Source of the DNA: Apostichopus japonicus
Lineage: Eukaryota; Echinodermata; Holothuroidea; Aspidochirotida; Stichopodidae
Length of the DNA: 64,000 bases
Assembly: GCF_037975245.1 (NCBI RefSeq)
Contig: NC_092573.1
Location: 12,420,001 to 12,484,000, forward strand
Direction of reading: 5' to 3'
Below, in pieces: positions 60,494-64,000 of this stretch. The notes beneath the pieces are model-generated. The model made no database searches. It saw only the letters and a list, made by a program, of their open reading frames with translations, and had not been told where the DNA came from. A program made the translations under genes and the position numbers. Each line of letters begins with the position of its first letter. The stretch's first letter is position 1.

Positions 60494-63400
60494 ATGGAAT
60501 CGAAGGCCTTGAGCAGACGAAGCTTGGACGATGCTTTGAAACTGGTGGGATCGTTTGGACGTTTTCACAAATCTCTGCTTATTTTGAACATATTCTTTCA
60601 GTTATTGGTTCCATGGAATTCTCAAGTCATATCATTCATTGGTGCGACACCCGAGTATCTTTGCAAACCGCATATCGGTGACAACGAAAGTGATTATATT
60701 GACCCTGTTCTTGGTAGCACTAGTTCACCAGAAATTTTAACTTGCGAGCGATATGTCGATCCAGTTTGGCGAAACGAAACTGAGAAATGCACAGATGGAT
60801 GGTGGTATAGCAACGAAACGTATGGAGAAAATATTGTTACAGAGGTGGGTGGAACTTTTTCATTGTCAATACTCTTCAATATGGAATATGTACAATATTC
60901 AATAAGAAATACACATACAGTGACCTGCGCACTTTTCAAACAAACGGAGAAAAATCTGTTGATTGTCGTATTAATTTGTAGACGGAATGGTTAGGAAATA
61001 TCACCAACTCCTGTACCTTGATTTCTAGTTGCAAGTAACATACGGTACCTGTAAAATGCAGAACACGAAACGTTTAGTTGGGTGACATATATAGTATAGG
61101 TTAGATGATAAGAATTTGAAAAGTATCTTTAAGAAATGTTGATGAATGTATTATTTAATTTTGCATTAGCAAGTGGTACACATCGAACGCTCTCTATTAG
61201 AAAGACATTCCTTTGTTTCACGTCAACAATCAAACTATCTTACACAACTAAACCAATTGGTTTATCGTACAGTCAGCGAGGTCGACCAAATGGTAAATCC
61301 ATGGTAATCACGTGAGAAGAAATGTTGTCTTTAAATGTGTCGCTTGGTGATGGCATGTAGCCTACACTCGTCTCATAACCATGAAAATGGGTTCATACAA
61401 GGCTATCCTTGAAATCAGCAGTATCAAAGATAAAAAGTCAAAAGTTCATTGTTTAATTAATTAACAGTCTCTTTGATTACTACACTATGTAATCTAACGT
61501 TAGTTGTTAATAATACAGATACATGTAATGACAGACTTGCGAACCTCTGTCATTTAGGATAAGAAAAAAGTGAAAAACAGTTGGTTAACAAAGTTGGTTT
61601 ATATGGCCGTCCATGGCTGTCTAATCTTGATGCAAATACAGTCCAAGTCCCGGCTGGTTAAATTACCCGACAAAAGTCAACGATTCTCTAAACAGAAAGT
61701 TCCAACGAAACACCATAACTTCCTAAACGGAAACACTTTAAAGCCTCATGGACGCTGAATAATTATCAAATTTTATGGATATAAGGGTAAGCTAAACATT
61801 CACCAATTGTGATATAGGAATTATGTGCATCATTAAGCGTGTTCAAAATCAAGTGTCATACTGCCCTGCAAAATGTTTGCCTCCCCATCCCAACCTACTA
61901 TTGAACTCTCTCTCCGCTGTATCTACTAAGGAAAGCAGAAATGCTTAATGTTGAACATATCTCCTGTCATAATTCCCCCCCCCCCATTTTGTTTTTTCCC
62001 TACAAGGCCTTAGTAAGGGACAATAGAGCATCCACATGACATAATTACATACACTTTTGCATTTAACTAATTTAATACAAGAATGCATTTATATTTTCGT
62101 TAAGCTGTTTCCTTAAATTCTTCACATATCACAAACTTTGATTGTGAACCTTCTGCATTAGATTTTCTCACATCTTGTTACGGGAATGTAATGTTCTTAT
62201 CTTTCTGTGATTGGATGAAATTGATATTTATTTTACAAGACCGGTCTAAGCTCAAAGTCTTATTAACAATAAATCACAGCAGTACGAACAATTTAGATTT
62301 CTCTTTATTTCTCAATTTCTAGTTTGACTTGGTTTGTTCCAAAAAGGGGCTGACAGATTTGGCCCAGTCTAGCATGATGCTTGGAGGAGCCTTCGGATCA
62401 ATCACTGCTGGATTACTAGCTGCTCACATTGGAAGACGACCAGTCATCATATGTTCGCTGACTATATTTGTTGCCAGTGGATGTGCTCTAATATTCTCGC
62501 CTAATATAGCAGTTTTCATAGCCTTATTTACAATCTACGGAGCAACACAACCTGTAAGTTTTCCAAACTTCTACGGATTTTGCTACAAAATAGACACCTT
62601 TTTTATGAATGTTCAAAATTATAAATTAACAGGTAATGTTAGGAATTTCTAATTACAGTTCAGATCTAGTTTATCGTGAAATATATCGATCATTTATCAT
62701 CTGTGGTGACATATATTTAGCAAGTGAAATTCACAGGAATACTCGTCATTATGTAACAACTAGTTTCCTCCAACGATGCTTATCCAAAAAATTAAACATT
62801 TTGAGAGTTACGAATGTCTTCACCGTATAGTTGTACGTTAGTAGCTGAAGTTTTAATCCGCTTGCTAATAAGGTATAACGTTCCGCTTGCTAATAAGGTT
62901 TAACGTTATATATCATTCATGATAGGCAGTTGGGAATAAGTACAACCTTCACTCTTCGTTTTGTTTTGAATGCAGGGATTCTGGACCAACTGCCACATAC
63001 TTTTTATGGAGTACTTGGTTCCGAGCAAACGATCAATGATTTCGGCTTTCCCGCCATTTTTCCAGTCAGTAGGTTCCGTATTACTAGGAGTGCTTGCATA
63101 TTACATTCGAGACTGGCGATATTTGCAATCTGTGCTGATCTTCCCATATATATTACTGTTGTCAATCGTTTGGTAAGTATGAATCACCGGGCAGGGGCAG
63201 ACCGAGAATTTTCTAAGGAGGGTTTCGACCCGGGTAAATCCAAGCCGACATGATAAAGGAAATCTGGCGTGAGACCCCCACCCCTCCCTCGTAACGCTAG
63301 AGATTAATCAAAATGCAATTAATTCGAAATCGTCTGTGAACTCTAAGGCCGAATCTCGAATGAGAACTTTGGTCCAGAACTCTGTTGATTGCAGTGGAAA

Positions 63401-64000
63401 TTATTATTGCGTTGGCTCTTTATCATTAAAAGTGACTATTTATGTTGATATTTATCATTTTGTAATAAGGTAATAGTTGATTAAATTCGTCGCAATTTAT
63501 CATATTAATTGTTAAACATAAAACAAGGAACATACATGCGTCTGTGTTTGACAAGTTTCTGTAATCCGCCTTTTTGCAAGTTGAAATAGATACTCTTCTT
63601 TAGGTGGAAACCAAATGTCAATTCATTGCTTTGCATATAGTCCTCTTTCCTTACTTCGAAGGTTAATCCCTGAGTCAGCAAGATGGCATCTTTCGAAAGG
63701 GAATTTCAATACTAGTGAGAACATTCTGAAAAGAATTGCAGTTATCAATAGGAAAAATAGCCAGGGTCCATTCCTACATGAAGATTTCTTAAATGAAGAT
63801 ATACAAGAGGGACGATTAAATAGCACCATTGTTGTGCCAGATACACACACAGAGACCACCCCACCCACAACTAGTGAGGCTGAGAGATATGACGCATCAA
63901 ATATTCATACCAACCAAGGATTTTCCATAGATGAAGAAAACGAGGTGACAGTCCTCTCTGACAGTCGTGTAGACCAAAACGTTTTGCAAAACCAAAAAGA
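60494..64000 (+). CDS. SLC22-family organic ion transporter, gene 2 (partial, runs off the window)
   Basis: Exons seen: 60,494-60,844, 62,323-62,553, 62,976-63,172, and 63,662 to the window end. The first three exons have exactly the same lengths and phases as in gene 1 (351, 231, 197 bp). The protein begins MESKALSRRSLDDALKLVGS and repeats all gene 1 features: the Cys-rich extracellular loop ending KCTDGWWYSNETYGENIVTE, FDLVCSKKGLTDLAQ, and LIPESARWHLSKGNFNTSEN in exon 4. In MFS motif A the sequence is GLLAAHIGRRP: the conserved Asp151 of gene 1 is Ala. No stop or frameshift was found in the visible part, so it looks expressed, but motif A change may alter transport. Exons 5 to 9 should lie beyond position 64,000. 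Confidence 0.9.
60845..62322 (+). other. Intron 1 of SLC22 gene 2
   Basis: About 435 bp shorter than in gene 1. As in gene 1, the frame stays open past the GTGGGT donor (to about 60,992), and a poly-C tract is kept at 61,975-61,985. Confidence 0.7.
62554..62975 (+). other. Intron 2 of SLC22 gene 2
   Basis: Boundaries GTAAGT and ATGCAG. It contains a short direct repeat TTCCGCTTGCTAATAAGGT near 62,857-62,900. No other feature. Confidence 0.65.

Overview
This window is animal nuclear DNA. It is AT-rich, its genes are spliced with ordinary GT-AG introns, microsatellites are abundant, and it is dense with cut-and-paste transposon debris. Gene content (a histamine N-methyltransferase-like enzyme, a PDE8-type phosphodiesterase exon, an intronless class A GPCR and tandem SLC22 transporters) fits a marine invertebrate deuterostome. 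An echinoderm such as a sea cucumber is my best guess from general impression; nothing in the sequence proves the taxon.

Layout. 1-5.7 kb: a decayed hAT transposase end (161-540, minus) and copy A of a long dispersed repeat (772-5676). 5.7-9.5 kb: a 60-bp minisatellite (6870-8178), a SINE-like block and one clean PDE8-type exon (9258-9422). 10.8-13.3 kb: a non-autonomous hAT element and diverged tandem repeats. 15.9-19.1 kb: a complete three-exon HNMT-like gene on the minus strand. 21.2-28.2 kb: copy B of the dispersed repeat, split by a solo LTR and by 3.4 kb of mostly transposon sequence that includes two nested hAT elements. 29.95-30.39 kb: a 438-bp hAT MITE. 30.45-36.08 kb: a 5.6-kb element with terminal inverted repeats, palindromic subterminal repeats and a spliced gene of unknown function inside it. 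36.8-41.3 kb: orphan exon candidates and a 1.6-kb foldback array. 41.9-43.0 kb: the GPCR. 46.4-64.0 kb: two head-to-tail SLC22 genes produced by a roughly 13-kb tandem duplication; the second runs off the window.

The host genes do not form one pathway. The SLC22 pair is a recent local expansion: exon sizes and phases are identical, but the second copy has lost a conserved Asp of the MFS signature. The HNMT-like protein keeps the fold but has changed two of three residues known to contact histamine in the human enzyme, so its substrate may differ. The most unusual items are the gene-carrying palindromic element at 30,449-36,079, the duplicated in-frame 5' splice site on the PDE exon, and the foldback satellite at 37,347-38,946.

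All exon structures were worked out by eye from splice signals, reading-frame continuity and family knowledge. No search was run.
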